Shown here one piece after another: positions 41,878-51,114 of a stretch of DNA of 64,000 nt (its first letter is position 1; every line of letters starts with the position of its first letter). The stretch comes from Brachybacterium alimentarium. Lineage in GTDB: Bacteria; Actinomycetota; Actinomycetes; Actinomycetales; Dermabacteraceae. The notes beneath the pieces are model-generated. The model made no database searches. It was not told the origin of the DNA and saw only the letters and a program-made list of their open reading frames with translations. Made by a program: the position numbers and the translations under genes. The DNA is taken from assembly GCF_002332425.1 (NCBI RefSeq), contig NZ_NRGS01000002.1, positions 1-64,000 of the forward strand. Reading direction: 5' to 3'.

Positions 41878-44340
41878 TTAGTCCGCCGGGCGCGCGGGCA
41901 GGATCGCCCGTCCGGAGGCGACGGCGCGCCGCCGCACTCGCCGTGCCAGGTCCCGGGCGCGGCCGCCGGCCCGGGCGAGACCCGCGCCGTCCAGACGCTC
42001 GTGCACGGCGGCGAGCTCGGCACGGGTCTGTGCGAGCTCCTCGCGCAGGGTGCGCAGCTCCGCGAGCACCCGCTCCTCGCTGCGATCCAGGAGCGTCTCG
42101 GTGTTCTTCGACAGGAACATCGGCAGCCCGATGCCGTTCTCGCGCGTCCACTGCCGGAAGTAGCGCTCGCGCAGCTCGGCATCGTGATGCCGGTGCCCGT
42201 CGCTGAGCGCGTACATCGAATTGCTGCTCGTGCCGGTGGCGGTGGGCCGCTGGCGCCATTGGGCGAGCGGCCGGTCCAGGAAGCCGACGTCGTAGCGCTG
42301 CAGGAGAGCGAGGTGGAAGGCGTAGTCGCCGACGACCGGCAGCGACTCGTCGTACCCGCCGACGGTCTCGTGCACGCGCCGCCGGTGCAGCATCGAGATC
42401 GGCACGTTGCGGTTGACCGCGATGTAGTCCAGCAGCCGTGCGCCCTGCAGCTCCGGCCACGACAGGAAGGCGTCGTCCTCCACGAAGCCCGACGGCGTCT
42501 CGTGCTCGTGGACGATCAGGGTGCGCACCACGACCGCCTCCTGCTCGGGATGGGTCGCGAGATGCGCGAGCGTCTCCTGCAGGAAGGTCGCGTGCCAGGT
42601 GTCGTCGTCGTCATGGACCACGACGGTGGGCGCCGAGGTGGCGTCGAGACCCGCGTTGCTGGCCGCCTCCATCCCGGTGGACCGCTCTCGGTGCAGGACC
42701 TGGATGCGTCCGGCCGCCTCGCCGGAATACCGGGCGAGCACGTCGTCCACGGCCGCGCGATCGCCGGCGTCGTTGACGACCACCAGTTCCCAGTCCTGCC
42801 TGCTCTGGGCGAGGACGTCCTGGACGGCGCGATCGAGCATCCGAGCGCGGTCGCGGGTGCGCATGATGATCGAGGTCGACGCCGAGGAGGCCGGGGCGTC
42901 GACCGTCGTGGTCCACGGGCCGAGCGCGGCGCGCAGGGAGTCGTCCCAGCGCTGACGGGGCTCCAGCCCGGCGCCGACGGGATCGGTGCGGTCCAGAGCG
43001 GTGATGATCGAGTCCCGGCCGCCGTGTCCAGCTGCGACAGGGCCTGAGCCGACTGGTCCTCCGTCCGCAGGCGCACCGTCGGCGTCAGCCCCGCGGGCAC
43101 GTGCCCCGCCGGCAGCCGACGCATGGAGCGCGCTCACCACGCGGTCCCACCAGCGCTCGGCGGCGTCGAGGAGCGCGGGGCGCGCGGCCGCGAGGCGCGC
43201 ACGCTCCGCGTCCCGTCCGGCCACGAGCGCGTCGACCACCGGGCCGACCAATGCGGACGGGCCTGCCGTGGTGGGATCCCAGAGCGCTGCGAGCGGCACC
43301 GCTCCCCCGGCGATGCCCGCATTGCGCAGGGCCCCGTCCATCCGTGAGGCGCCGTAGCGGTTCAGCGGGAGGGCCAGCACCGAGGCACCGGCGGCGGTGC
43401 CGAAGACGACCGGGTGGAAGCGGGTGCTGAGCACCCAGGCGGCGCGCGTGGTCCGCGCGGCGGCTGCGGCGTCCAGCTCGATCGGATGCACCGTGGCGGG
43501 GAGCGCGAGCCGCTCGGCCACCTCGAGGTGCAGCTGCAGATCCCCGCCTCCGGAGTCGGGGTCGGCCATGTGCGGCACGAGCTCGACGCGCGCCCCCGTG
43601 CGCTCGGCCAGCGCCTCGATCACGGCGGTCGCCACCGCGATGTAGTCCTCGCGCGGGAGCGGGTCCCCGTCGCCGCCGAGGGTGACGCTGAGCAGCGACT
43701 CATCGAGCTCTGCCCCGTCCCCGGCCGCTTCCGTCGCACCGAGTCCCACGGCGTCGTCGAGAGTCTGCACCAGGGCGGGGTGCTCGGGTACGAGGGCGCG
43801 CGCGATGCGCACGCTGTGCGCGTCGCGCAGCCCCACCAGGTCGCACGCCAGCAGCAGCTCCCGCACGCTGCCGCGGTCGGTGTCGGTGAGCTCCGGGCCG
43901 AGGCTCTGGCCGCTGAGCACCACGGGCTTGCCGAGGCTCCGTGCGACCAGGGCCGTGGCCAGGCGCTCGTCGAGCAGCCAGCCGAAGCGGGAGGTGAGGC
44001 TCCCGCCACCGCCGATCACCACGGCATCCACGGCCGCCAGCTGCTCGATGATGCGGAACAGCTTGTCCTGCTCGGGCAGGGCGTCCGTCTCCCCCGCGAG
44101 CACGCGCCGGATCTCGTCGAGGTAGACGACCCGCGCATCGAGCGGCCAGGGGAAGGTGAGCGCCGGCATGCTCCGCTCCGGCGCCGACCCCCCGGGACCG
44201 TACTTCTCGTGGCGCGAGATCCGCACCACCTCATGCCCGCGGGACCGGAGGCGACGTGCGCTCATCGTCGCGATCGCCTCGTCCCCGACGTGGTAGACGG
44301 TCTGATCGACATCGCACAGCAGGGCGACCTTCACCGGCAT
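41878..44340 (-). CDS. Fusion of polysaccharide pyruvyl transferase-like and family 2 glycosyltransferase domains
   Basis: 820 residues, two enzymes in one chain. Residues 1-380 resemble polysaccharide pyruvyl transferases: MPVKVALLCDVDQTVYHVGDEA, VIGGGGSLTSRFGW, VVLSGQSLGPELT and STRFHPVVFGTAAG. A Gly/Ala-rich linker spans about 405-470. Residues 490-720 are a GT-A glycosyltransferase: SIIMRTRDRARMLDRAVQDVLAQS, NDAGD and DDDDTW as the metal-binding DxD. A coiled coil (about 755-785) and basic tail end it. Probably builds or decorates a cell-surface polymer. The activities are inferred from domains; N-terminal members may bind rather than transfer pyruvate. Confidence 0.8.
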   Translation of the reverse strand: MPVKVALLCDVDQTVYHVGDEAIATMSARRLRSRGHEVVRISRHEKYGPGGSAPERSMPALTFPWPLDARVVYLDEIRRVLAGETDALPEQDKLFRIIEQLAAVDAVVIGGGGSLTSRFGWLLDERLATALVARSLGKPVVLSGQSLGPELTDTDRGSVRELLLACDLVGLRDAHSVRIARALVPEHPALVQTLDDAVGLGATEAAGDGAELDESLLSVTLGGDGDPLPREDYIAVATAVIEALAERTGARVELVPHMADPDSGGGDLQLHLEVAERLALPATVHPIELDAAAAARTTRAAWVLSTRFHPVVFGTAAGASVLALPLNRYGASRMDGALRNAGIAGGAVPLAALWDPTTAGPSALVGPVVDALVAGRDAERARLAAARPALLDAAERWWDRVVSALHASAAGGARARGADADGAPADGGPVGSGPVAAGHGGRDSIITALDRTDPVGAGLEPRQRWDDSLRAALGPWTTTVDAPASSASTSIIMRTRDRARMLDRAVQDVLAQSRQDWELVVVNDAGDRAAVDDVLARYSGEAAGRIQVLHRERSTGMEAASNAGLDATSAPTVVVHDDDDTWHATFLQETLAHLATHPEQEAVVVRTLIVHEHETPSGFVEDDAFLSWPELQGARLLDYIAVNRNVPISMLHRRRVHETVGGYDESLPVVGDYAFHLALLQRYDVGFLDRPLAQWRQRPTATGTSSNSMYALSDGHRHHDAELRERYFRQWTRENGIGLPMFLSKNTETLLDRSEERVLAELRTLREELAQTRAELAAVHERLDGAGLARAGGRARDLARRVRRRAVASGRAILPARPAD

Positions 44341-44371
44341 CTCCTTCTCGGCAGGCCGACCTCCGCAGATG

Positions 44372-46471
44372 TCAGAGCCCGCGGTCCTTCATCCAACGGA
44401 TCATGAATGCCGCCATCGCGTCACGGGCGATGGGAGCGGTCGGCCGGAAGGTTCCATCCTCCCAGCCGGTGGTGATCTCCCGATCAGCGAGCCACGTGAT
44501 CTCCTTGGCGAACTGGTGGTTCGCCGGAACGTCCGAGAACGGGTTGGAGGTCTTCGTGGAGGTCGCCTTCGACGCACGGTACAGGAAAGCGGCGACCGCC
44601 CCGCGCTCGACGGAAGCCGTGGGACGGAACGTCCCGTCATCCCAGCCGCTGGTGATCTTCTGCGCGTGCGCCCAGGTGATCTCCTTGTAGAACTGGCGGC
44701 TGGGCGGCATGTCCGAGAAGGGGGACGTCTTCGGCGGCGTGAACGCCGGGCTGCCGAGAGCCCGGTACACGAACGCGACCATCGCGTCCCGCTGGATCTC
44801 CTCGAGCGGACGGTAGGTGCCGTCGTCCCAGCCGGTGGTGATCTTCCGGGAGGCCAGCTCCTCGATCTCGGCCCGGTACATCATCTCCGGAGGGACATCG
44901 ATGAACCGGGAGTCGTGGAACACGACGGAGGCGGAGCCCGTCCTGACCGCTGCACCCTTCTCGAACTTCTGGGCGGTCTGCGTGCCGTGGGTGACGGCGG
45001 ACGCGGAGGGACGGCCCCACGAGCTGCGCCACTGCGCGGAGAACGGCGTCGCGTAGCCGGACGCCTTGCCGCTGCCCTCCTGCAGCACCAGCCCCTTGGT
45101 GAGGATCGTGGCGTGGTAGCTGCCGGTGACGTGGTTGCTCTTGACGACCGTGCCGAGCTTCGAGGCGCCGCCGGCGCCCTCGAAGGCCCACAGGTGCTCC
45201 TTCCAGCCGCCGTCGAGGTAACCCTGCGCCTCCTTGCGGATGGTGCCGAACTGGTTGTACAGGTTCAGCCCGGGGCACTCGGTGTAGTTCACGTCGCGAT
45301 GGCCCATCATCTTGGCCAGCGAGATCGTCTTCCCCGGGGTGAAGCGGGTGCCGCTGCCCGGCGTCCAGGAGGACTTCGCGGTGACCGAGGTCTGGAAGGT
45401 CGTCAGGAGCTTCCAGGCCACGAGGCGGCCGACGGCCTGACGCCCAGCGGCGGGCAGCGTGGTCGAGGAGTAGTCGCCCAGCACGGAGATCCCGAAGGAA
45501 CCGGTGTTGAAGCCGTAGGCGTGGGCGCCGACGATGTTGCGGTGCAGACCGCCGCTGCGCCCCTCGAAGATCTGGCCGTACTTGTCGACCAGGATGTTGT
45601 AGCCGACGTCCGCCCAGCCCAGCGTGCCGGTGTGGTAGCTGAGGATGCCGCGCACGATCTGTGCGGACTCCGCCTTGGTGTAGCTGTTCGTGCCCGCCGT
45701 GTGGTGGATGATCACGGCCTTGACGGAGTCGGCGGCGCTCGTGCCGCGCACCGTCGACTCGTCCGCGCCCCACGAGGCGCGGGTGATGAACGAGGGCATG
45801 CCCGGGCCGAGTGTCGGGGTGGCCGGGTTCGCGGTGGCCGTGGCGGCCATCGTCGTCATCTGCTTCTGCTGGGTGACCGTCGCGTCCGGGCCGCTGAGCT
45901 CCGGAGCCTCCTCGTCCCTCGCCGCCGGCGAGGTGGTGACCACGTGCGCAGTGGTCTCCGTGCTGGCGTCGGCCCCGTCGATCTCCACGCGGAGCTGCAG
46001 GGCGGAGACCGCGCCGAGCCACGCCGCTTCGGTGCCCGACGCCTGATCCCCGGTCTCGGGGTCCTCAGCGGTCTCGAGCGGGAGCCAGTCGGTCCAGGTG
46101 CCGTCGGCCGTCAGACCGCGGGCACTGACCTCGCGCTCCTCGCTGCCCTCCGGCCAGGTCACACCCACCATGGTGGCGGGCTGCTCGGGCAGATCACGGG
46201 TGGTGACACCCTCGACGTCGAGGGTCTCGGCGTCGTCGAGCGGCACGTCGACCACGCGGGTGTCACCGTCTGCCACGGTCGGATCGGCGATCGCCGGGGC
46301 GGCGCTCAGCACGGCTGCGGTGCCGGGTACCGCTGCCGCGGTGGCGGCCAGCAGCGCACGACGGCTGAGGCCGTGCGCGGCCTCCCCGCCCGACATCGAC
46401 GTGGGGACGGAGGGGGAGGTGGAGGGACGGCTGGTGCTGTCGGAGGCGGGGGGAAGGTGCCACGGGGACAT
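44372..46471 (-). CDS. N-acetylmuramoyl-L-alanine amidase (PGRP type) with three SLH repeats, Tat-exported
   Basis: Secreted cell-wall hydrolase cutting the MurNAc-L-Ala bond, 699 residues. A twin-arginine signal LSRRALLAATAAAV (about 36-62) ends at AIA. An N-terminal beta region (65-220) is followed by the amidase_2/PGRP domain (about 235-400): VIIHHTAGT, GWADVGYNILVD, and MMGHRDVNYTECPG carry the zinc ligands. An unassigned region (400-530) precedes three S-layer homology repeats (about 530-695), each with FxDVPxxxxFxKEITW and WDDGTFRP motifs, for wall anchoring. ATG 46471 chosen to place the signal near the N-terminus. Confidence 0.9.
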   Translation of the reverse strand: MSPWHLPPASDSTSRPSTSPSVPTSMSGGEAAHGLSRRALLAATAAAVPGTAAVLSAAPAIADPTVADGDTRVVDVPLDDAETLDVEGVTTRDLPEQPATMVGVTWPEGSEEREVSARGLTADGTWTDWLPLETAEDPETGDQASGTEAAWLGAVSALQLRVEIDGADASTETTAHVVTTSPAARDEEAPELSGPDATVTQQKQMTTMAATATANPATPTLGPGMPSFITRASWGADESTVRGTSAADSVKAVIIHHTAGTNSYTKAESAQIVRGILSYHTGTLGWADVGYNILVDKYGQIFEGRSGGLHRNIVGAHAYGFNTGSFGISVLGDYSSTTLPAAGRQAVGRLVAWKLLTTFQTSVTAKSSWTPGSGTRFTPGKTISLAKMMGHRDVNYTECPGLNLYNQFGTIRKEAQGYLDGGWKEHLWAFEGAGGASKLGTVVKSNHVTGSYHATILTKGLVLQEGSGKASGYATPFSAQWRSSWGRPSASAVTHGTQTAQKFEKGAAVRTGSASVVFHDSRFIDVPPEMMYRAEIEELASRKITTGWDDGTYRPLEEIQRDAMVAFVYRALGSPAFTPPKTSPFSDMPPSRQFYKEITWAHAQKITSGWDDGTFRPTASVERGAVAAFLYRASKATSTKTSNPFSDVPANHQFAKEITWLADREITTGWEDGTFRPTAPIARDAMAAFMIRWMKDRGL

Positions 46472-46660
46472 GAGACTGCTCCGGTGCTCGGGGAAGGGAT
46501 GCGCGGACGGACGGGGCCGTGGCCGAGACGATCCTGCGAGGCTGTTCGCGGCCGACGGGCACGTCGACACCCTCGAGCACCACCGGCGGGTCCCACGGGC
46601 CACAGTAGCGCAGGAGTCCCGTTCCGCTCCATGGACGGGCGTGACGCGCGGACGGCGGGC

Positions 46661-46753
46661 GTCGCTGTCCTCGTACGCGTGGCCCGCCCTCGTACGCGTC
46701 ACCTGCCCTCGAAGGCGTCGCTGCTCTGGACGGCGTCGCCTGCGTTCGCGGGC
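46661..46753. repeat. Five-unit 18-19-bp degenerate tandem repeat
   Basis: Units begin at 46661, 46679, 46698, 46717 and 46735; consensus near GTCGCCTGCCCTCGTACGC. It occupies the 358-base gap 46472-46829, between the amidase start and the rplQ stop. Besides this array, that gap has the terminator at 46766 and an unplaced amidase promoter; no gene is seen. Confidence 0.6.
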
Positions 46754-46765
46754 GACACGCACAGA

Positions 46766-46809
46766 CCGAGGGCGGGCCGTCGGGATCTCTCCCGTCGACC
46801 CGCCCTCGG
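46766..46809 (-). terminator. Terminator after rplQ
   Basis: 11-bp perfect outer stem CCGAGGGCGGG/CCCGCCCTCGG with an inner CGGGA/TCCCG hairpin, 21 bases past the rplQ stop. It should end the long ribosomal transcript. Confidence 0.8.
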
Positions 46810-46829
46810 CGTGGTGCGATTCCTGAGGC

Positions 46830-47336
46830 TCAGGCCTCGGGCTTCTCCTCGGCTGCGTCCTGCGAGCCCTCCGCGGACTCGACGGGAGCGGTCGCCTCGG
46901 CGGCGGCGGTGTCGTCAGCCTTGGACGCGTTCTTGGCGGCGCCCTCGGCCTCCTTCACCACGGCCTGCTTCGGGGAGTACTCCTCCTGGACGAGCTCGAT
47001 GACCGCCATGGGGGCGTTGTCGCCCTTGCGGGGGGCCACCTTGGTGATGCGGGTGTAGCCGCCGGGGCGCTCCGAGAAGGTCGGGGCGATCTCCTCGAAC
47101 AGCGCGTGCACGACGGAGCGGTCGCGGACGGTGCGCATGACACGACGACGCGAGGACAGGTCGCCCTTCTTCGCGAAGGTGACGAGGCGCTCGGCGTAGG
47201 GACGCAGGCGCTTGGCCTTGGTCTCCGTCGTGGTGATCGCCTTGTGGCGGAACAGCTCGGTGGCGAGGCCCGCGAGGATCATCCGCTCGTGAGCGGGGGA
47301 TCCGCCGAGGCGCGCGCCCTTGGTGGGTGCAGGCAT
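46830..47336 (-). CDS. rplQ: 50S ribosomal protein L17
   Basis: Large-subunit protein near the exit tunnel, 168 residues. The conserved core is residues 1-120: [40 protein letters not shown], and [24 protein letters not shown]. About 45 Ala/Glu-rich residues follow as a tail, common in actinobacteria. Last gene of the alpha operon, 27 bases after rpoA. truA, which follows rplQ in many relatives, is not next to it here. Confidence 0.97.
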   Translation of the reverse strand: MPAPTKGARLGGSPAHERMILAGLATELFRHKAITTTETKAKRLRPYAERLVTFAKKGDLSSRRRVMRTVRDRSVVHALFEEIAPTFSERPGGYTRITKVAPRKGDNAPMAVIELVQEEYSPKQAVVKEAEGAAKNASKADDTAAAEATAPVESAEGSQDAAEEKPEA

Positions 47337-47363
47337 GGTCGTTCTCCTAGATAAAGATGAAGG

Positions 47364-48359
47364 TCAGTACTGGTCGCCGAAGTCGTCGGAGTAGGACTCC
47401 AGGGCCGAGGGGTCGAACCCGGCGGGGGAATCCTTCAGCGACAGTCCGAGCTCGGCGAGCTTCGCCTTGACCTCGTCGATGGACTTCTGCCCGAAGTTGC
47501 GGATATCGAGCAGGTCGGCCTCGGAACGGGCGGTCAGCTCACCGACGGTGTGCACGCCCTCGCGCATGAGGCAGTTGTACGACCGCACCGTGAGGTTGAG
47601 GTCGTTGATCGGCAGCGCCAGATCGGCAGCCAGCGCCTGATCGGTCGGCGACGGGCCGATCTCGATGCCCTCCGCCTCCTGGTTCAGCTCGTGGGCCAGG
47701 CCGAACAGCTCGACCAGGGTCTTGCCGGCGGAGGCCACCGCGTCACGCGGGGAGATGGCCGGCTTGGTCTCGACGTCGACGATGAGCTTGTCGAAGTCGG
47801 TGCGCTGCTCGACACGGGTCGCCTCGACCTTGTAGGTCACCTTGAGCACGGGCGAGTAGATCGAATCGACCGGCACGCGGCCGATCTCTCCGTCGACGCC
47901 CTTGTTCTGCGAGGCCGAGACGTAGCCGCGGCCACGCTCGACGATCAGCTCGATCTCCAGCCGACCCTTCTCGTTGAGGGTCGCGATGTGCAGATCGGGG
48001 TTGTGGATCTCCACACCGGCCGGCGGGGTGATGTCGGCGGCGGTCACGCGACCGGCATCCTCACGGCGCAGGTACATCACGACGGGCTCATCGTTCTCCG
48101 AGGAGACGACGAGGTTCTTGATGTTGAGGATGACCTCGGTGATGTCCTCCTTGAGACCGGGGACCGTGCTGAACTCGTGCAGCACACCGTCGATGCGGAT
48201 CGAGGTGACCGCAGCGCCGGGGATGGAGGACAGCAGGGTGCGGCGCAGGGAGTTGCCGAGGGTGTAGCCGAAGCCCGGCTCGAGCGGCTCGATGACGAAC
48301 CTGGAGCGGTTGTCCGACACGACCTCTTCGGTCAGCGTGGGGCGCTGTGCAATGAGCAC
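47364..48359 (-). CDS. rpoA: DNA-directed RNA polymerase subunit alpha
   Basis: Scaffold subunit of RNA polymerase, 331 residues. N-terminal dimerisation domain (1-230) with [36 protein letters not shown]-terminal domain (about 250-315) contacts UP elements and activators, with [21 protein letters not shown] and [10 protein letters not shown]. Starts at 48359; the start codon is GTG-like TTG/ATG family placement consistent with MLIAQRPTL. It lies 161 bases after rpsK with a strong hairpin between; rpsD is not in this position. Confidence 0.98.
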   Translation of the reverse strand: MLIAQRPTLTEEVVSDNRSRFVIEPLEPGFGYTLGNSLRRTLLSSIPGAAVTSIRIDGVLHEFSTVPGLKEDITEVILNIKNLVVSSENDEPVVMYLRREDAGRVTAADITPPAGVEIHNPDLHIATLNEKGRLEIELIVERGRGYVSASQNKGVDGEIGRVPVDSIYSPVLKVTYKVEATRVEQRTDFDKLIVDVETKPAISPRDAVASAGKTLVELFGLAHELNQEAEGIEIGPSPTDQALAADLALPINDLNLTVRSYNCLMREGVHTVGELTARSEADLLDIRNFGQKSIDEVKAKLAELGLSLKDSPAGFDPSALESYSDDFGDQY

Positions 48360-48438
48360 TGTGGATCCTTTCCGCGAGCGTCCGCCATATGACGCTCAGA
48401 AGGGGGCGGTGGGCCTAGAGGGTGAGTGATGTCCAGGT

Positions 48439-48472
48439 GGTGCCGGGCGCAGCAGCGGCTGCGCCCGGCACC
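48439..48472 (-). terminator. Perfect 15-bp hairpin between rpsK and rpoA
   Basis: Arms GGTGCCGGGCGCAGC and GCTGCGCCCGGCACC around AGCG. No U-tract follows on the transcribed strand, so it may be an attenuator or RNA-processing site rather than a full stop. Confidence 0.55.
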
Positions 48473-48520
48473 GGGGTCGGCCGGGATCGACAGGGGCCGG
48501 CCCCGTCGCGGCCGACGCGG

Positions 48521-48925
48521 TCAGACGCGGCGGCGCTTGGCCGGACGGGTGCCGTTGTGCGGCTGCGGGGTGACGTCCTGGATCGAACCGACCTCGAGGC
48601 CGGTCGCGGTCAGCGAGCGGATCGCGGTCTCACGGCCGGATCCGGGGCCCTTCACGAAGACGTCGACCTTCTTCATGCCGTGCTCCTGCGCCTGACGCGC
48701 GGCGGCCTCTGCGGCCATCTGGGCGGCGTAGGGCGTCGACTTGCGCGAGCCCTTGAAGCCGACCTGCCCGGCCGAGGCCCAGGAGATGACGGCACCGGTC
48801 GGGTCCGTGATGGACACGATGGTGTTGTTGAACGTGCTCTTGATGTGAGCCTGGCCGTTGACGATGTTCTTCTTGTCCTTGCGGCGCGGCTTGCGCGCAG
48901 CGGCCTGGCGGGTCGTGGATGCCAT
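48521..48925 (-). CDS. rpsK: 30S ribosomal protein S11
   Basis: Platform protein of the small subunit, 134 residues. Conserved [26 protein letters not shown] region, [10 protein letters not shown] and the C-terminal [13 protein letters not shown] (with the NG site that is often isoaspartylated) are intact. Third gene of the alpha operon after rpsM (102-base gap). rpsD normally follows in E. coli and mycobacteria but is absent here. Confidence 0.98.
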   Translation of the reverse strand: MASTTRQAAARKPRRKDKKNIVNGQAHIKSTFNNTIVSITDPTGAVISWASAGQVGFKGSRKSTPYAAQMAAEAAARQAQEHGMKKVDVFVKGPGSGRETAIRSLTATGLEVGSIQDVTPQPHNGTRPAKRRRV

Positions 48926-49027
48926 GCGGCGGAACTCCTCTGGTGGTGTGTGGGCGCCGAATCCCTCAGCGGCGCGAAGTGACTACGGGGGCGAGAGCCG
49001 ACTCGGCTCGACGGCGGAGGCCGTCGA

Positions 49028-49402
49028 TCAGCGAGTCTTCTTCTTCCCGGCGACGGTGCGCTTGGGGCCCTTGCGGGTGCGCGCATTGGTCTTCGTGCGC
49101 TGACCATGGACCGGGAGGCCACGACGGTGGCGCAGGCCCTGGTAGCTGCCGATCTCGACCTTGCGGCGGATGTCGGCTGCGACCTCACGTCGCAGATCGC
49201 CTTCGATCCGATAGTTCTCTTCGATGTGGTCGCGCAGCTTGACGAGCTCGTCGTCGGTCACCTCGCGCACGCGCTTGTCACCGGAGACGCCGGTTGCGGC
49301 CAGGGTCTCCAGGGCGCGGGTGCGTCCCACGCCGAAGATGTACGTCAGGGCGACTTCGAGGCGCTTTTCGCGCGGAAGGTCCACTCCCACCAGACGTGCC
49401 AT
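49028..49402 (-). CDS. rpsM: 30S ribosomal protein S13
   Basis: Head protein of the small subunit contacting tRNA and the 50S bridge, 124 residues. Starts [21 protein letters not shown] with the GVGRTRA helix-hairpin motif, then [26 protein letters not shown], the invariant C-terminal arm. The 216-base gap before it (toward rpmJ) has several hairpins: GGAC plus CCGCAG arms at 49463-49493 and CCGGCCC/GGGCCGG at 49492-49507. Confidence 0.98.
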   Translation of the reverse strand: MARLVGVDLPREKRLEVALTYIFGVGRTRALETLAATGVSGDKRVREVTDDELVKLRDHIEENYRIEGDLRREVAADIRRKVEIGSYQGLRHRRGLPVHGQRTKTNARTRKGPKRTVAGKKKTR

Positions 49403-49618
49403 GTGCAGATTCTCCTACTGTCTCGGAGGCCTGATCCGACACCCCGCCCGGGTCTGTTCCCTGGACGCCGCAGCCTCCGCGCTGCGGGTGTCCGGCCCGA
49501 GGGCCGGTGGTGCCGTCTCTTCTGTTGTGTGTCCGACGGATCGGACGATGCCCTGTATCGGGCTGCCGCCTCGTGGGCGGTCGTCACGGCAGCTGCCGGG
49601 ATGCGCGGAGTGCTCCGC

Positions 49619-49732
49619 TCAGCCCTGGCGCTGCTTGTGACGCGGGTTCGAGCAGATCACCATGACTCGGGCGTGGCGACGAATCACCTTGCAGTTGTCA
49701 CAGATCGGCTTGACGCTCGGCTTGACCTTCAT
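49619..49732 (-). CDS. rpmJ: 50S ribosomal protein L36
   Basis: Smallest large-subunit protein, 37 residues, beginning [15 protein letters not shown] and ending PRHKQRQG. The zinc ligands C-x2-C, a later Cys and a His are all present, so this is the zinc-binding (C+) form. Lies 22 bases after infA, in the standard infA-rpmJ-rpsM-rpsK order. Confidence 0.95.
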   Translation of the reverse strand: MKVKPSVKPICDNCKVIRRHARVMVICSNPRHKQRQG

Positions 49733-49754
49733 AGCTTTCCTTCTCCCGGGACGA

Positions 49755-49976
49755 TCACTTGTAGCGGTAGACGATGCGGCCCCGGTCGAGGTCGTAGGGG
49801 CTCAGCTCGACGACCACTCGGTCCTCGGGAAGGATACGGATGTAGTGCTGGCGCATCTTCCCGGAGATGTGCGCGAGCACCTTGTGGCCGTTGTCGAGCT
49901 CGACCCGGAAACGCGCATTCGCGAGCGCCTCCACAACTCGGCCCTCGACCTCGATCACGCCGTCCTTCTTCGCCAT
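49755..49976 (-). CDS. infA: Translation initiation factor IF-1
   Basis: 73-residue OB-fold factor binding the A site during initiation. Full-length, from [20 protein letters not shown] to GRIVYRYK, with the conserved [19 protein letters not shown] centre. Separated from map by 298 bases, which should hold its own promoter; the best -10 candidate is weak (50200-50205). Confidence 0.97.
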   Translation of the reverse strand: MAKKDGVIEVEGRVVEALANARFRVELDNGHKVLAHISGKMRQHYIRILPEDRVVVELSPYDLDRGRIVYRYK

Positions 49977-50199
49977 GCCTCCCCAATCTCTCGCCACCGG
50001 CGGACCGGGGGCTGAGTTCCGCATTCTCTGTCCATGCACACCGACCGTCGGGTGACGGTACGGTGGTCGACGAAGGTGGCGCCGGAGCGCGTCATCGGCG
50101 TGACAGATCGACCCGGCCAAGCCGGACGACGCCTCTGCACGACGGGACTGCAGACTGCGCACGACGAAGACACCGCGCACGGAGCACACCCAGTGGACG

Positions 50200-50228
50200 A
50201 GCCTACACGGACTGCTCCGCCACGGCCA
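50200..50228 (-). promoter_or_regulatory. Possible infA promoter
   Basis: TAGGCT as -10 (50200-50205) with a poor -35, TGGCCG, 17 bases upstream. The -10 fits actinobacterial consensus; the -35 does not. Other features of the 298-base gap are not recognised. Confidence 0.3.
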
Positions 50229-50274
50229 TCGATGCCGGGATGACGCCCATCACGTCACACCCGGGACGGGCTCG

Positions 50275-51114
50275 TCACGCGGCCAGCGGGTCCGGTGCGG
50301 CGGTGATGCCGCGTCGCGCGAGCTCGGCCGCGCCTCCGTCACCCTCGGTGAGCACGAGCAGCCCCTGGTCGGTGACCGCGGTCGAGTGCTCGCTGTGGGC
50401 CGCCCGACCGCCGCCGGTGGCGCGCACCGTCCAGTCGTCGTCCTCCAGCTCCCAGTCGCCGGAGCCCTGGATGAGCATCGGCTCGATCGCGAGGCACATG
50501 CCGGTGCGCACCTTGGGGCCGCGGGAGCGGGTCCTGTAGTTCATGACGTCCGGAGCCTGGTGCATGGCGGTGCCGATGCCGTGGCCCCCGAAGCCCTCGA
50601 GATGCGAGAGGGTCTCCCCCGCCTCCTGACCCACGAAGTCCTCGATCGCGGCGCTCACGTCGCCCACCCGCTGTGCGGCCGCCAGGGCGGCGATGCCGGC
50701 CCACAGGGCCTCGCGGGTGACGCGCACGAGCTCCTCGTCGGCCCGCGAGCGGGGCTCTCCCACGATGTGGGTGCGGGCCGAATCGGAATGCCAGCCGTCG
50801 ATGATCAGGCCGCCGTCGATCGAGACGATGTCGCCCTCCTCGAGCGGGACGTCATCGGGGATGCCGTGCACGACGACGTCGTTGACGCTGATGCAGAGCG
50901 TCGCGGGGTATCCCTGGTAGCCCAGGAAGTTCGGGACGGCGCCCTCGTCCCGGATCATCTGGTGGGCGAGCGAGTCCAGCTGGTTCGTGGTGATGCCAGG
51001 CCGGATGCTCTCCGAGAGCATCTCGTGGACACGATGCAGCAGCAGGCCGCTGCGCCGCATCACGAGGATCTGCTCGGGAGTCTTCAGCTCCACCCGTTCA
51101 GGCAGCAGGCTCAT
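50275..51114 (-). CDS. map: Methionine aminopeptidase, type I
   Basis: Removes the initiator Met from nascent proteins; metal-dependent. 279 residues. The five metal ligands are present: DGGLIIDGWHSDSART (two Asp), the His of GGHGIGTAMHQAP, the Glu of AIEPML and the Glu of EHSTAVT. The N-terminal VELKTPEQILVMRRSG helix is typical. Its ATG overlaps the adk stop by four bases. Standard secY-adk-map order. Confidence 0.97.
   Translation of the reverse strand: MSLLPERVELKTPEQILVMRRSGLLLHRVHEMLSESIRPGITTNQLDSLAHQMIRDEGAVPNFLGYQGYPATLCISVNDVVVHGIPDDVPLEEGDIVSIDGGLIIDGWHSDSARTHIVGEPRSRADEELVRVTREALWAGIAALAAAQRVGDVSAAIEDFVGQEAGETLSHLEGFGGHGIGTAMHQAPDVMNYRTRSRGPKVRTGMCLAIEPMLIQGSGDWELEDDDWTVRATGGGRAAHSEHSTAVTDQGLLVLTEGDGGAAELARRGITAAPDPLAA

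Noticed and set aside
48360-48520. Missing or hidden rpsD between rpsK and rpoA
   Set aside because: The gap is only 161 bases with a hairpin and no S4 sequence; rpsD is located elsewhere in many Micrococcales.
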